A program made the translations under genes and the position numbers. The notes below the pieces were generated by a model. The model was not told the origin of the DNA. It made no database searches and worked only from the letters and a program-made list of their open reading frames with translations. From Thiobacillus denitrificans (lineage in GTDB: Bacteria; Pseudomonadota; Gammaproteobacteria; Burkholderiales; Thiobacillaceae): a stretch of DNA of 64,000 bases. Where the stretch lies: positions 167,173-231,172 of the forward strand of contig DHHQ01000013.1 of assembly GCA_002403375.1 (NCBI GenBank), written 5' to 3'. This document shows positions 52,262 to 63,602 of the stretch, piece after piece. Each line of letters starts with the position of its first letter. Within the stretch, counting starts at the first letter, position 1.

Positions 52262-52681
52262 ATGGTATTCAAGGCCAAGCCGGTCAAGGAAACGAGGAAA
52301 ACGGAAAGCCAGGCCGCGGGGATGACCTTCATCAGCGCGGGCAGCGAAATCACGGGCGACATCCATGCCGCCGGCAACCTGCGCGTCGACGGCGCCATCC
52401 GCGGCAAGGTCCGCGCCGACGGCGACATCGAGGTGTCGGCTGGCGGGCGCATTGAGGGCGAACGCGTCAGCGCGCGCAACATCGTCATCCACGGCACGGT
52501 CAAGGCGACCCTGGTGGCCGAAGGACATCTGCGCATCCACAGCAGCGGCGAGGTGCAGGGGGACGTGACGGCCGAGGCGCTGGATATCGAGTCCGGCGCG
52601 CGCTTCGTCGGCTACAGCCATACTGGCAAGGCAAGCGCCGATGTTGTCGCAATCGAAGGGTCGCTCGTTAAGGAGGCTTGA
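52262..52681 (+). CDS. bactofilin (polymer-forming cytoskeletal protein)
   Basis: A 139-residue bactofilin. The core from about 28 to 120 is a right-handed beta-helix of short repeats (SEITGDIHAAGNLRVDGAIRG, SAGGRIEGERVSARNIVIHG). Bactofilins polymerise without nucleotide and recruit cell-wall enzymes such as the M23 peptidase encoded just upstream. AGGAG lies 11 bases before the ATG. Confidence 0.95.
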   Translation: MVFKAKPVKETRKTESQAAGMTFISAGSEITGDIHAAGNLRVDGAIRGKVRADGDIEVSAGGRIEGERVSARNIVIHGTVKATLVAEGHLRIHSSGEVQGDVTAEALDIESGARFVGYSHTGKASADVVAIEGSLVKEA

Positions 52682-52685
52682 AAGC

Positions 52686-53768
52686 ATGACCACCATCTAC
52701 AATTTCAGCGCCGGACCCGCCGTCCTGCCCAAGGCGGTGCTGCAGCAGGTCCAGCAGGAACTGGTCGACTGGCACGGCAGCGGCATGTCGGTGATGGAAA
52801 TGAGTCATCGCGGCAAGGAGTTCATGGGCATCGCCGCCGAGGCTGAAGCCGACCTGCGCGAGCTGATGGGCATCCCGGCGAACTACAAGGTGCTGTTCCT
52901 GCAGGGCGGCGCATCGGCCCAGTTCGCGATGGTGCCGATGAATCTCCTGCGCGGCAAAGCCAGCGCCGACTATCTCAACACCGGCGAGTGGTCGAAGAAG
53001 GCGATCAAGGAAGCGAAGCGTTACGGCGCGGTGAACGTGGTGGCCTCGAGCGAGGACCGGAACTTCAGCTACGCGCCGACGCAGGATCAGTGGAAGCTCG
53101 ATCCCAACGCGGCCTACGTCCACTACACGCCCAACGAGACCATCGGTGGCGTCGAGATGTTCTGGACGCCCGACACCGGCAGCGTCCCGCTGGTGGCCGA
53201 CATGTCGTCGACGATCCTGTCGCGGCCGACGGACGTCTCGAAGTTCGGCCTGATCTATGCCGGTGCGCAGAAGAACATCGGGCCGGCCGGGCTCACCATC
53301 GTCATCGTGCGCGAGGACCTGATCGGCGAGACCGTTGCCGGCACGCCGACCATGCTCGACTACAAGATCCACGCCGACAACGACTCGATGTACAACACGC
53401 CGCCGACCTTCGCCATGTACACGGCCGGCCTGGTGTTCAAGTGGCTGAAGGCGAACGGCGGCCTCGCCGCGATGGAAAAGACCAACCGCGAGAAGGCCGC
53501 CCTGCTGTATGACGCGCTCGACGCGACCGACTTCTACGCGTCGCCGGTGGCGAAGGAGAACCGTTCCCTGATGAACGTGCCCTTCACGCTCAGGGATGCC
53601 GCGCTCGACGAGCCCTTCCTCAAGGGTGCCCAGCAGCGTGGCCTGCTGCAGCTGAAGGGCCACCGCTCGGTCGGCGGCATGCGCGCCTCGATCTACAACG
53701 CGATGCCGGTCGACGGCGTGCGCGCGCTGGTCGACTACCTGCGCGAGTTCGAGAAGAGCCATGGCTGA
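52686..53768 (+). CDS. serC: phosphoserine aminotransferase
   Basis: A 360-residue PLP enzyme of serine and pyridoxine synthesis, close in length to E. coli SerC (362). It starts NFSAGPAVLPKAVL, has the PLP lysine in YAGAQKNIGPAGLTIV and ends with GHRSVGGMRASIYNAMP. It begins the serine/aromatic block and overlaps serA by 8 bases. Confidence 0.98.
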   Translation: MTTIYNFSAGPAVLPKAVLQQVQQELVDWHGSGMSVMEMSHRGKEFMGIAAEAEADLRELMGIPANYKVLFLQGGASAQFAMVPMNLLRGKASADYLNTGEWSKKAIKEAKRYGAVNVVASSEDRNFSYAPTQDQWKLDPNAAYVHYTPNETIGGVEMFWTPDTGSVPLVADMSSTILSRPTDVSKFGLIYAGAQKNIGPAGLTIVIVREDLIGETVAGTPTMLDYKIHADNDSMYNTPPTFAMYTAGLVFKWLKANGGLAAMEKTNREKAALLYDALDATDFYASPVAKENRSLMNVPFTLRDAALDEPFLKGAQQRGLLQLKGHRSVGGMRASIYNAMPVDGVRALVDYLREFEKSHG

Positions 53769-54936
53769 AGCCCGCAAGGTGCTCACCCTCAACGCGATTT
53801 CCGCGCGCGGCCTGGCGCGGCTGCCGGAGCACTACGTCGTCGGCGGGGACGTCGCCGAACCGGACGCCATCCTGGTGCGCTCGGCGAACATGCACGACAT
53901 GGAGATTCCGGCGAGCGTGCAGGCGATCGGCCGTGCCGGCGCCGGCACCAACAACATCCCGGTGAAGCGGCTGTCGGAGCGCGGGGTGCCGGTGTTCAAC
54001 GCGCCGGGGGCGAATGCCAACGCGGTCAAGGAGCTGGTGATCGCCGGCATGCTGATGGGCGCGCGCAATCTGGTGCCTGCGCTGCGGTTCGCCGAGGAGC
54101 TGTCGGGGACCGATGAAGACATTCACAAGGCGACCGAAGCCGGCAAGAAGCAGTTCGCCGGCTTCGAACTGCCCGGCCGCACGCTCGGCGTGATCGGCCT
54201 CGGCGCGATCGGCTCGCAGGTCGCCGAAGCCGCGATCCGGCTCGGCATGAACGTGGTCGGCTTCGATCCCGCGATCACCGTCGACGCCGCCTGGCGCCTG
54301 CCGTCGCAGGTAAGGCGCGCCGAGAGCGTCGAGGACGTGCTTCGCCAGGCCGACTTCGTCACACTGCATGTGCCGCTCGTCGACGCCACCCGCCATCTCG
54401 TCAATGCACAGCGCTTGGGCATCATGCGCCCGGGCGCGGTGCTGCTTAACTTCGCGCGCGAAGGCGTGGTCGACAACGCCGCCGTCGTCGAGGCGCTCGA
54501 TGCCGGCAAGCTGCACGCCTACATCTGCGACTTCCCGGCGAATGCCCTGAAAGGCCATGCCGGCGTCGTCGCACTGCCGCATCTCGGAGCGTCCACCGGG
54601 GAGGCCGAGGAGAACTGCGCGGTGATGGTCGCCGAGCAGGTCGTCGATTTCCTGGAGAACGGCAACATCCGGAATTCGGTCAACTTTCCCACCGTCGGCA
54701 TGGCGCGCGAGTCGGCGTACCGGATCGCGATCGCCAACGCCAACGTGCCCAACATGGTCGGGCAGATCTCGTCGGTGCTCGCCGCTGCCGGGATCAACAT
54801 CCACAACATGGTCAACAAGTCGAAGGGCGACATGGCCTACACGCTGGTCGACGTCGACACTTCGGTGGCGGGCGCCGTCCTGCAGCAGCTCGCCTCGATC
54901 GACGGGGTGCTTGCCGTGAGGTATCTGCCGCAATGA
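53761..54936 (+). CDS. serA: D-3-phosphoglycerate dehydrogenase
   Basis: A 391-residue NAD-dependent dehydrogenase making 3-phosphohydroxypyruvate, the first step to serine. It shows GRAGAGTNNIPV, the NAD loop LGVIGLGAIGSQVAE, catalytic Arg in NFAREGVVDN, and the Glu/His end region PHLGASTGEAEENC. A C-terminal ACT domain (about 320-391) may sense serine. It follows serC in the same operon, the logical pathway order. Confidence 0.95.
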   Translation: MAEARKVLTLNAISARGLARLPEHYVVGGDVAEPDAILVRSANMHDMEIPASVQAIGRAGAGTNNIPVKRLSERGVPVFNAPGANANAVKELVIAGMLMGARNLVPALRFAEELSGTDEDIHKATEAGKKQFAGFELPGRTLGVIGLGAIGSQVAEAAIRLGMNVVGFDPAITVDAAWRLPSQVRRAESVEDVLRQADFVTLHVPLVDATRHLVNAQRLGIMRPGAVLLNFAREGVVDNAAVVEALDAGKLHAYICDFPANALKGHAGVVALPHLGASTGEAEENCAVMVAEQVVDFLENGNIRNSVNFPTVGMARESAYRIAIANANVPNMVGQISSVLAAAGINIHNMVNKSKGDMAYTLVDVDTSVAGAVLQQLASIDGVLAVRYLPQ

Positions 54937-56000
54937 TGGACGACGCGCTGAAGGCGCTGCGCGCGCGCATCGACGGCATCGACGACGCCATCCTCGAGCT
55001 GGTATCGGAACGCGCGCGAATCGCGCAGGAAGTCGGGCGCGCCAAGAAGGGCGAGAAGATCTACCGCCCCGAGCGCGAGGCGCAGATCGTGCGGCGCCTG
55101 CGCGAGGCCAATCCCGGCCCGCTGTCGGGTGACACGATCGAGCGGCTGATCCGCGAGATCATGTCCGCCTGCCGCGCGCTCGAGGAAACCACCCGCGTCG
55201 CGTATCTCGGCCCTGCCGGCACGTTCACCCAGCAGGCCGTGCTGAAGCAGTTCGGCCACGCGGTCGACGCGCTCGCCGAGGCCGACATCGACGCCTGCTT
55301 CCACGCGGTGGAAACCGGGCGTGCAGACTTTGCCGTGGTGCCGGTGGAAAACTCCACCGAAGGCGCGATCGTGCGCACCCTCGACCTCATCGTCGCCAGC
55401 CCGCTGAGGGTCTGCGGCGAGGTGATGCTGCCGATCCACCAGACGCTCATGAGGAAACAGGACGGCCTCGACGGCATCCGGCGCGTATACGGCCACGCCC
55501 AGTCGCTCGCCCAGTGCCAGCAGTGGCTTGCCAGGCATCTTCCCGCGGCGGAGCGGATCAGCGTGGTCAGCAACAGCGAGGGCGCACGGCTCGCCGCCGC
55601 CGACCCGGATGCCGCCACGCTGGGCAGCGAGACGGCCGCCGAGCTGTATGGGCTCGCGGTGGTCCAGGCGCGGGTCGAGGACGAAGCGAGCAACACCACG
55701 CGCTTCCTGGTGCTCGGAAAGAGCGACGCCGCGCCGTCCGGGCGCGACAAGACCTCGCTGGTGATGAGCACGAAGAACGAGCCGGGCGCGATCGTCCGGC
55801 TTCTCCAGCCGCTCGCCGAGGCGGGCATCTCCATGAGCAAGCTCGAATCGCGCCCGGCGCGCTCGGGCAACTGGGAGTACCTTTTCTTCGTCGTCTGCGA
55901 GGGCCATCGTCAGGACGCCAAGCTCGCGGCAGCGCTCGCCGAGATCGGCTCGCGCGCCGCCTTCCTCAAGATTCTCGGTTCCTACCCCGCCGCATCGTGA
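54933..56000 (+). CDS. pheA: chorismate mutase / prephenate dehydratase
   Basis: A 355-residue bifunctional P-protein of phenylalanine synthesis. Residues 1-90 are an AroQ chorismate mutase (LRARIDGIDDAILELVSERA), about 90-275 the dehydratase (YLGPAGTFTQQAV; NTTRFLVLG), and the rest an ACT domain with the ESRP motif (KLESRPARSGNWEY) that binds Phe. The ATG overlaps the serA stop as ATGA. Confidence 0.97.
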   Translation: MMDDALKALRARIDGIDDAILELVSERARIAQEVGRAKKGEKIYRPEREAQIVRRLREANPGPLSGDTIERLIREIMSACRALEETTRVAYLGPAGTFTQQAVLKQFGHAVDALAEADIDACFHAVETGRADFAVVPVENSTEGAIVRTLDLIVASPLRVCGEVMLPIHQTLMRKQDGLDGIRRVYGHAQSLAQCQQWLARHLPAAERISVVSNSEGARLAAADPDAATLGSETAAELYGLAVVQARVEDEASNTTRFLVLGKSDAAPSGRDKTSLVMSTKNEPGAIVRLLQPLAEAGISMSKLESRPARSGNWEYLFFVVCEGHRQDAKLAAALAEIGSRAAFLKILGSYPAAS

Positions 56001-57094
56001 TCGACTGTTGTGAACTCGCGCCGCCGCATGTGCGCGCCATCGCCCCCTATCAACCCGGCAAACCCGTTTCCGAACTCGCGCGCGAGTTCGGCCTGCCGGA
56101 AGCCGCCATCGTCAAGCTGGCGTCGAACGAGAACCCGCTCGGTCCGAGCCCGCTGGCGCTCGCCGCGGCGCAGGACGCGCTGGTCGACATGGCGCTGTAT
56201 CCCGACGGCGCCGGCTTCGCGCTGAAGGCGAAGCTGTCGGCCAGGCTCGGCGTCACGCACGACCAGATCGTGCTCGGCAACGGCTCCAACGACGTGCTCG
56301 ACATCGCGGCGCAGGCTTTCCTGTCGCCGCAGACGTCGTCGGTCCACGCGCAGCATGCCTTCGCGGTCTACCCGATCGCCACCCAGACCGTCGGCGCCCG
56401 CAGCATCGAGGTGCCGGCGAAAGACTACGGCCACGACCTCGCCGCGATGCGCGCGGCGATCCGCGACGACACGCGGGTGGTGTGGATCGCCAATCCCAAC
56501 AACCCCACCGGCACCTTCCTGCCCTGGGGCGAGATCGAGGCCTTCCTGGAAACCGTGCCGCGGCAGGTGCTGGTGGTGCTGGACGAGGCCTACGGCGAAT
56601 ACCTGCCGCCCGCCGACCGCTGCGACACCGCGGCGTGGCTCGCCCGCTTCCCGAACCTCCTCATCACCCGCACCTTCTCCAAGGCCTACGGCCTCGCCGG
56701 CCTGCGGGTCGGCTACGGCCTGGGCCACCCGGACGTGATCGACCTCATGAACCGCGTGCGCCATCCGTTCAACGTCAACCTGCCGGCGCTCGCCGCGGCC
56801 GAGGCGGCGCTCGACGATGGCGAGTTCCTCGCCCGAAGCTACGCCCTGAACACCGCCGGCATGGCGCAACTGACCGCCGGCCTCGCGGAACTCGGCGTCG
56901 GGACGGTGCCGTCGAAGGGCAACTTCCTGCTGGCGAAGGTCGGCGACGCCGCGCGGATCAACCTCGAGCTGCTGAAGCGCGGCGTGATCGTGCGTCCGGT
57001 CGCCAACTACGGCCTGCCGGAATTCCTGCGGGTGTCGGTGGGGCTGGCCGGACAGAATGCACGCTTCCTCGACGCGTTGAAAGCAAGCCTGTGA
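55997..57094 (+). CDS. hisC: histidinol-phosphate/aromatic aminotransferase
   Basis: A 365-residue PLP aminotransferase of the HisC family. Motifs: KLASNENPLGPSP, ANPNNPTGTFLPW, the PLP lysine in TRTFSKAYGLAGLRVGYG and an Arg in FLRVSVGLAGQN. Sitting between pheA and tyrA, it probably also or mainly transaminates phenylpyruvate and hydroxyphenylpyruvate. The GTG start overlaps the pheA stop (GTGA). No clear Shine-Dalgarno is seen, in line with coupled translation. Confidence 0.93.
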   Translation: MIDCCELAPPHVRAIAPYQPGKPVSELAREFGLPEAAIVKLASNENPLGPSPLALAAAQDALVDMALYPDGAGFALKAKLSARLGVTHDQIVLGNGSNDVLDIAAQAFLSPQTSSVHAQHAFAVYPIATQTVGARSIEVPAKDYGHDLAAMRAAIRDDTRVVWIANPNNPTGTFLPWGEIEAFLETVPRQVLVVLDEAYGEYLPPADRCDTAAWLARFPNLLITRTFSKAYGLAGLRVGYGLGHPDVIDLMNRVRHPFNVNLPALAAAEAALDDGEFLARSYALNTAGMAQLTAGLAELGVGTVPSKGNFLLAKVGDAARINLELLKRGVIVRPVANYGLPEFLRVSVGLAGQNARFLDALKASL

Positions 57095-57951
57095 TCGTCA
57101 CCACGCTCGCCATCGTCGGCACCGGGCTGATCGGCGGCTCGTTCGCCCTCGCCCTGAAGCAGGCCGGCGCGGTCGGCGAGGTGCTCGGCGTCGGCCGCAC
57201 GCCGCAGAGCCTCGCCAGGGCGCAGGCACTCGGGTTGATCGACCGCGCGGTCGACTGGGCGGAGGCCGGGCGTGCCGACTGCATCCTGCTGGCGCTGCCG
57301 GTCGGCGAGACCGCTGCGGTGCTGGCGCGGCTCGCGCCGCACCTGAAGCCGGGTGCGATCGTCACCGACGCCGGCAGCACCAAGGCCAACGTCGTCGAGG
57401 CGGCGCGGACCGCACTGGGTGCGCGCGCGGCCGACTTCGTCCCCGGACACCCGATCGCGGGCTCCGAGCAGAGCGGGCCGGCGGCCGCGCGTGCCGATCT
57501 CTACCGGGGGCGCAAGGTGGTGCTGACGCCGCAGGCGGACACCCGCGCCGACGCGCTCGCCACCGTGCGGGCGCTGTGGGAGGCGGCCGGCGCCCAGGTC
57601 GAGACGCTGGACGCCGCGCTGCACGATCGCGTCTTCGCTGCGGTGAGCCACCTGCCGCACCTGGCGGCGTTCGCGCTGGTCGACGACCTCGCGCAGCGCG
57701 CCGACAGCGAGGTCTTCTTCCGTTTCGCCGCCAGCGGCTTTCGCGACTTCACCCGCATCGCCGGGTCGTCGCCCGAGATGTGGCGCGACATCGCGCTGGC
57801 GAACCGCGATGCCCTGGCGACCGAGCTCGACGCCTACCTCGGCGCCCTGCAGACCTTGCGCCAGGCGGTGGCGGACGGCGACGCCGCCACCCTGCTGGAG
57901 ATTTTTTCGCGCGCGCGCGCCGCGCGCGAGCAATGGACGATGGATTCCTGA
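57091..57951 (+). CDS. tyrA: prephenate dehydrogenase
   Basis: A 286-residue NAD(P)-dependent enzyme of tyrosine synthesis. The Rossmann loop is IVGTGLIGGSFALAL, the substrate motif GHPIAGSEQSGP, and HLPHLAAFAL follows. There is no chorismate mutase domain. The GTG start overlaps the hisC stop (GTGA). Confidence 0.96.
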   Translation: MIVTTLAIVGTGLIGGSFALALKQAGAVGEVLGVGRTPQSLARAQALGLIDRAVDWAEAGRADCILLALPVGETAAVLARLAPHLKPGAIVTDAGSTKANVVEAARTALGARAADFVPGHPIAGSEQSGPAAARADLYRGRKVVLTPQADTRADALATVRALWEAAGAQVETLDAALHDRVFAAVSHLPHLAAFALVDDLAQRADSEVFFRFAASGFRDFTRIAGSSPEMWRDIALANRDALATELDAYLGALQTLRQAVADGDAATLLEIFSRARAAREQWTMDS

Positions 57952-59237
57952 TGGACTTTCTTGACCTGCCTGCCCGCAGCCAGGCCAGCGGCACGGTTCG
58001 GCTGCCCGGCTCCAAGAGCATTTCCAACCGCGTGCTGCTGCTGGCGGCGCTCTCCGACGGCACGACCGAGGTCCACGACCTGCTCGATTCCGACGACACC
58101 CGCCACATGCTGGCCGCGCTGAAGACCCTCGGCGTCGGCGTCGAAGACCGGGGCGACAACCGCTGGCGCATCACCGGCGTCGGCGGCGCCTTCCCGGTCA
58201 AGCAGGCCGATCTCTTCCTCGGCAACGCCGGCACCGCTTTCCGCCCGCTGACCGCGGCGCTTGCGCTGTCGGGCGGCGACTACGTCCTGCGCGGCGTGGC
58301 ACGCATGCACGAGCGGCCGATCGGCGACCTCGTCGATGCGCTCACGCAGCTCGGCGCGCAGATCGACTATCTCGGCAACCCCGGCTTCCCGCCGCTGCAC
58401 GTCCGCCCCGCGACGGCGACGGGCGACCGTGCCCAGGTGCGCGGCAACGTGTCGAGCCAGTTCCTCACCGGCCTGCTGATGGCGCTGCCGCTGCGCCACG
58501 CGACCACGACGATCGAGGTGGTCGGCGAACTGATTTCCAGGCCCTACATCGGCATCACGCTGGCGATGCTGCGCCGCTTCGGCGTCGAGGTGGCGCAGGA
58601 CGACTGGGCGCGCTTCACGGTGGCGGCGGATGCGCGCTACGCCAGCCCGGGCGAGATCTGGGTCGAGGGCGATGCCTCGTCGGCCTCCTACTTCCTCGCC
58701 GCGGGCGCGATCGGCGGCGGCTCGGTGCGGGTCGAGGGCGTCGGCCGCGACAGCGTGCAGGGCGACGTGCGCTTCGCCGACGCGCTGGCGCTGATGGGCG
58801 CGCGGATCGAGATGGGGCCGAACTGGATCGAGGCACGCGCACCCGAGTCGGGGCGACTCAAGGCGATCGAACTCGACTGCAACCATATCCCCGACGCCGC
58901 GATGACGCTGGCGGTCGCGGCGCTGTTCGCCGACGGCACCACGACGCTGACCAACATCGCCAGCTGGCGCGTGAAGGAGACCGATCGCATCGCGGCGATG
59001 GCGACCGAACTGCGCAAGGTCGGCGCGACGGTGGAGGAGGGCGCGGATTTCATCCGCGTCACGCCGCCCGCGGCGCTTGTGCCCGACGCCGTCATCGACA
59101 CCTACGACGACCACCGCATGGCGATGTGCCTGTCGCTGGCTTCGCTCGGCGGGGTGCCGGTGCGGATCAACGACCCGGGCTGCGTCGCCAAGACCTTCCC
59201 CGGTTACTTCAAGGCCTTTGCGGAGATCGCCCGATGA
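57951..59237 (+). CDS. aroA: 3-phosphoshikimate 1-carboxyvinyltransferase (EPSP synthase)
   Basis: A 428-residue enzyme of the shikimate pathway. Motifs: LPGSKSISNRVLLLAAL, LGNAGTAFRPLTAAL, and the C-terminal DTYDDHRMAMCLSL. The sequence GNAGTAFRPL is the class I type. The ATG overlaps the tyrA stop (TGATG); an upstream in-frame ATG at 57933 would add six residues. It ends 4 bases inside cmk. Confidence 0.97.
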   Translation: MDFLDLPARSQASGTVRLPGSKSISNRVLLLAALSDGTTEVHDLLDSDDTRHMLAALKTLGVGVEDRGDNRWRITGVGGAFPVKQADLFLGNAGTAFRPLTAALALSGGDYVLRGVARMHERPIGDLVDALTQLGAQIDYLGNPGFPPLHVRPATATGDRAQVRGNVSSQFLTGLLMALPLRHATTTIEVVGELISRPYIGITLAMLRRFGVEVAQDDWARFTVAADARYASPGEIWVEGDASSASYFLAAGAIGGGSVRVEGVGRDSVQGDVRFADALALMGARIEMGPNWIEARAPESGRLKAIELDCNHIPDAAMTLAVAALFADGTTTLTNIASWRVKETDRIAAMATELRKVGATVEEGADFIRVTPPAALVPDAVIDTYDDHRMAMCLSLASLGGVPVRINDPGCVAKTFPGYFKAFAEIAR

Positions 59238-59899
59238 GCGACATCCCGGTGATCACCATCGACGGTCCCTCGGCCTCGGGCAAGGGCACCGTCGCCGAGC
59301 GCGTCGCGCGCGCGCTCGGCTTCCATTTCCTCGACAGCGGCGCGCTGTACCGGCTCACTGCCCTCTCGGCGATGAAGCACGGCGTGGCGCTCGACGACGA
59401 AGCGCGGGTGGCCGCGCTGGCCGCGTCGCTGCCGGCGTCGTTCCGCGATGGCGCGGTGTGGCTGGCGGACGAGGACGTCACCGATGCGATCCGCGCCGAG
59501 GCGGTGGGCGAGGGCGCCTCACAGGTGGCGGCCCTGCCGGCGGTGCGGGCGGCGCTGCTCGACCGCCAGCGCGCCTACCGCGAGGCCCCGGGCCTGGTGG
59601 CAGACGGCCGCGACATGGGCACCGTGGTGTTCGCCGACGCGGTGGCCAAGGTCTTTCTCACCGCCAGCGCCGAGGCGCGTGCCGAGCGGCGGTATAAGCA
59701 GTTGATCGGGAAGGGAAACTCTGCTAGTCTCTCCGCCCTTGTTGCTGATATGCAGGCGCGCGATGCGCGCGACACGGCCCGCGCCGTGGCGCCGCTCAAG
59801 CCCGCAGCCGATGCGCTGCTGCTCGACACCACCCTGATGGACATCGAGTCGGCGGTCGAGGCGGTGCTGGCGCACTACCGCAGCCAACAAGGAAATTGA
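59234..59899 (+). CDS. cmk: cytidylate kinase
   Basis: A 221-residue kinase phosphorylating CMP and dCMP. The P-loop is TIDGPSASGKGTVAERVA, followed by DSGALYRL and VADGRDMGTVVF. It overlaps aroA by 4 bases and precedes rpsA by 74, the classic cmk-rpsA order. Confidence 0.97.
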   Translation: MSDIPVITIDGPSASGKGTVAERVARALGFHFLDSGALYRLTALSAMKHGVALDDEARVAALAASLPASFRDGAVWLADEDVTDAIRAEAVGEGASQVAALPAVRAALLDRQRAYREAPGLVADGRDMGTVVFADAVAKVFLTASAEARAERRYKQLIGKGNSASLSALVADMQARDARDTARAVAPLKPAADALLLDTTLMDIESAVEAVLAHYRSQQGN

Positions 59900-59973
59900 C
59901 CCGTGCCGGTCCTGCGCCCGCAGGCCGGCGATGTGCAACTAACCCCGTCCTCACCGACGGACTGAAGGCCCTA

Positions 59974-61695
<1,722 letters not shown>

Positions 61696-61698
61696 TCC

Positions 61699-61983
61699 AT
61701 GACCAAGTCGGAGCTGATTGCTCAGCTGGCGGCCCGGCATTCGCAATTTTCGGTTGCGGATATCGAGATGGCGGTGAAAACGATCCTCGACGCGCTGGCG
61801 AAAAACCTGTCGCGCGGCGATCGCATCGAGATCCGCGGGTTCGGCAGCTTCAGCCTGAGTTTCCGTCCCGCCCGCATCGGCCGCAATCCGAAGTCGGGCG
61901 AGCGGGTGCAGGTGCCGGCGAAGTACGTGCCGCACTTCAAGGCGGGCAAGGAGCTGCGCGACCGGGTCGATTTCCCGGTCTGA
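61699..61983 (+). CDS. ihfB: integration host factor subunit beta
   Basis: A 94-residue DNA-bending protein of the HU/IHF family. It opens MTKSELIAQLAARH and shows RIEIRGFGSFSLSFRPARIGRNPKSG. IHF often helps sigma-54 promoters, relevant to the cyd operon here. It lies 3 bases after rpsA and is followed by a terminator. Confidence 0.97.
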   Translation: MTKSELIAQLAARHSQFSVADIEMAVKTILDALAKNLSRGDRIEIRGFGSFSLSFRPARIGRNPKSGERVQVPAKYVPHFKAGKELRDRVDFPV

Positions 61984-62008
61984 CCGGCAACGTCATGAAC
62001 GATGGTAG

Positions 62009-62038
62009 AAAACGGCGCCCCGGGCGCCGTTTTCTTTT
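62009..62038 (+). terminator. rho-independent terminator after ihfB
   Basis: AAAACGGCGCC and GGCGCCGTTTT form an 11-base stem with loop CCG, followed by CTTTT. It lies 26 bases after the ihfB stop. Confidence 0.92.
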
Positions 62039-62101
62039 CCGGCGAGCTTTTTGAAGGCGGCCTGCAAAGGTAGAATGGACGCCATTCTGACGCGGACGAC
62101 C

Positions 62102-62392
62102 ATGAAAAGACTCACTCGTTACCTGGGGCTGGCGGCGAAGCTGGTGGTGTTCCTGCTGGTGCTCGCTTTCGCCCTCAAGAACAGCCACAGCGTCACGTTC
62201 AACTCCTTCCTCGGCTATGTCTGGCAGGCGCCGCTGATCGTGATGCTCGGCCTCGCCTTCGTGCTGGGCGCGCTGACCGGCGTGCTCGCCCTGTTGCCGA
62301 CGCTGTTCCGCATGCGCCGCGAGCTCACCCGCAAGCCGGCGCCTGCCGAGGCGGACACGCTGACCCTGCCCACCGACATGCCGGTCGTCTAA
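62102..62392 (+). CDS. lapA: LapA-family inner membrane protein (DUF1049)
   Basis: A 96-residue protein with two hydrophobic helices. The segment LLVLAFALKNSHSVTFNSFLG is the LapA/YciS signature. It works with LapB in control of lipopolysaccharide synthesis. It is 5 bases before lapB. Confidence 0.9.
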   Translation: MKRLTRYLGLAAKLVVFLLVLAFALKNSHSVTFNSFLGYVWQAPLIVMLGLAFVLGALTGVLALLPTLFRMRRELTRKPAPAEADTLTLPTDMPVV

Positions 62393-62397
62393 CGGGC

Positions 62398-63564
62398 ATG
62401 GAATTCGAGTTCTGGTGGCTGCTGGCGTTTCCCCTGTTCTTCGTGCTGGGGTGGCTGGCGGCGCGGGTCGACATCCGCCAGGTCGTCACCGAATCGCGCG
62501 CGCTGCCCAATTCCTACTTCCGCGGACTCAATTTCCTGCTCAACGAGCAGCCCGACAAGGCGATCGAGGCCTTTCTCGAGGTCGTCAAGCTCGAGCCCGA
62601 GACCATCGACCTCCACTTCGCGCTCGGCGGACTGTTTCGCCGCCGCGGTGAAATCGACCGCGCGATCCGCATGCACGAAAACCTGCTCGAGCGCGAGGGG
62701 CTCGCCGAGGAGCAGCGCCTGCGCGCGATGAGCGAACTCGGCCAGGACTACCTGAAGGCGGGCCTGCTCGACCGCGCCGAGCAGGTCTTCGGCAAGCTGC
62801 TGGAAACGCCTCAGCACGGGCTCGCGCGTACCTACCTGCTGGAAATCTACGTGCAGGAGAAGGACTGGCAGAAGGCCATCGACGCCGCGCGCATCCTGGA
62901 GAAGGACACGAGCAAGCCGCTCAATCCCGAGATCGCGCATTTCCACTGCGAGCTTGCGCTGCTGGAAGCGGCGAAGGGCAACCCCGACGCCGCGGCCGCG
63001 CATCTGCAGCAGGCGCTCGCCACCAATCGGCAGTCGGTGCGTGCCAACCTGATGGCCGGCGACCTCGACGCGGCCGCGGGGCGGCACGAGGCTGCGATCG
63101 CCGACTGGCGCATGGTCGAGACGCAGAGCGCCGCGCACATGGCGCTGGTGGTGGATCGCGTGCTCGGCAGCTATCGCCAGCTCGGCCGGCTGTCCGAGGG
63201 CGTGCAGTGGCTGCGTGCGCTGTTCGCCCGCCAGCCGTCGCCGGACGTGTTCAGCGCGCTCTATCTTGCGGTCGCCGAAACCGAGGGCGCCGAGGCGGCG
63301 AGCCAGCTGGCGCGGGAGGAGCTGCGGCGCAATCCCAGCCTGCGCACGCTGGACCGGCTGCTCGAGGCCGAGCTCATCACCGCGAGCCCAGAGCAGCGCG
63401 AGCTGCTGCAGGTCGAAAAGAGCCTGGTCGCCTCGCACAGCCAGCGCATGATGCGCTACCAGTGCGGCAGTTGCGGGTTCAAGGCCAAGCAGTTCTTCTG
63501 GCGCTGCCCCGCTTGCGGACGCTGGGATACATTCGACCCCGAACGGCGCGAGGGTGAGGGGTGA
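62398..63564 (+). CDS. lapB: lipopolysaccharide assembly protein B (TPR and rubredoxin-like)
   Basis: A 388-residue protein. An N-terminal membrane helix (WWLLAFPLFFVLGWLAA) is followed by tetratricopeptide repeats over about 60-340. A C-terminal zinc/rubredoxin-type domain has CGSCGFKAKQFFWRCPACGRW with four Cys. LapB guides degradation of LpxC and so balances lipid A synthesis. It sits directly after lapA and before pyrF, the usual order. Confidence 0.96.
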   Translation: MEFEFWWLLAFPLFFVLGWLAARVDIRQVVTESRALPNSYFRGLNFLLNEQPDKAIEAFLEVVKLEPETIDLHFALGGLFRRRGEIDRAIRMHENLLEREGLAEEQRLRAMSELGQDYLKAGLLDRAEQVFGKLLETPQHGLARTYLLEIYVQEKDWQKAIDAARILEKDTSKPLNPEIAHFHCELALLEAAKGNPDAAAAHLQQALATNRQSVRANLMAGDLDAAAGRHEAAIADWRMVETQSAAHMALVVDRVLGSYRQLGRLSEGVQWLRALFARQPSPDVFSALYLAVAETEGAEAASQLAREELRRNPSLRTLDRLLEAELITASPEQRELLQVEKSLVASHSQRMMRYQCGSCGFKAKQFFWRCPACGRWDTFDPERREGEG

Positions 63565-63602
63565 GCCCAGGGGGTCAGGATTCAGGGGGCAGGGAACAAA
63601 GA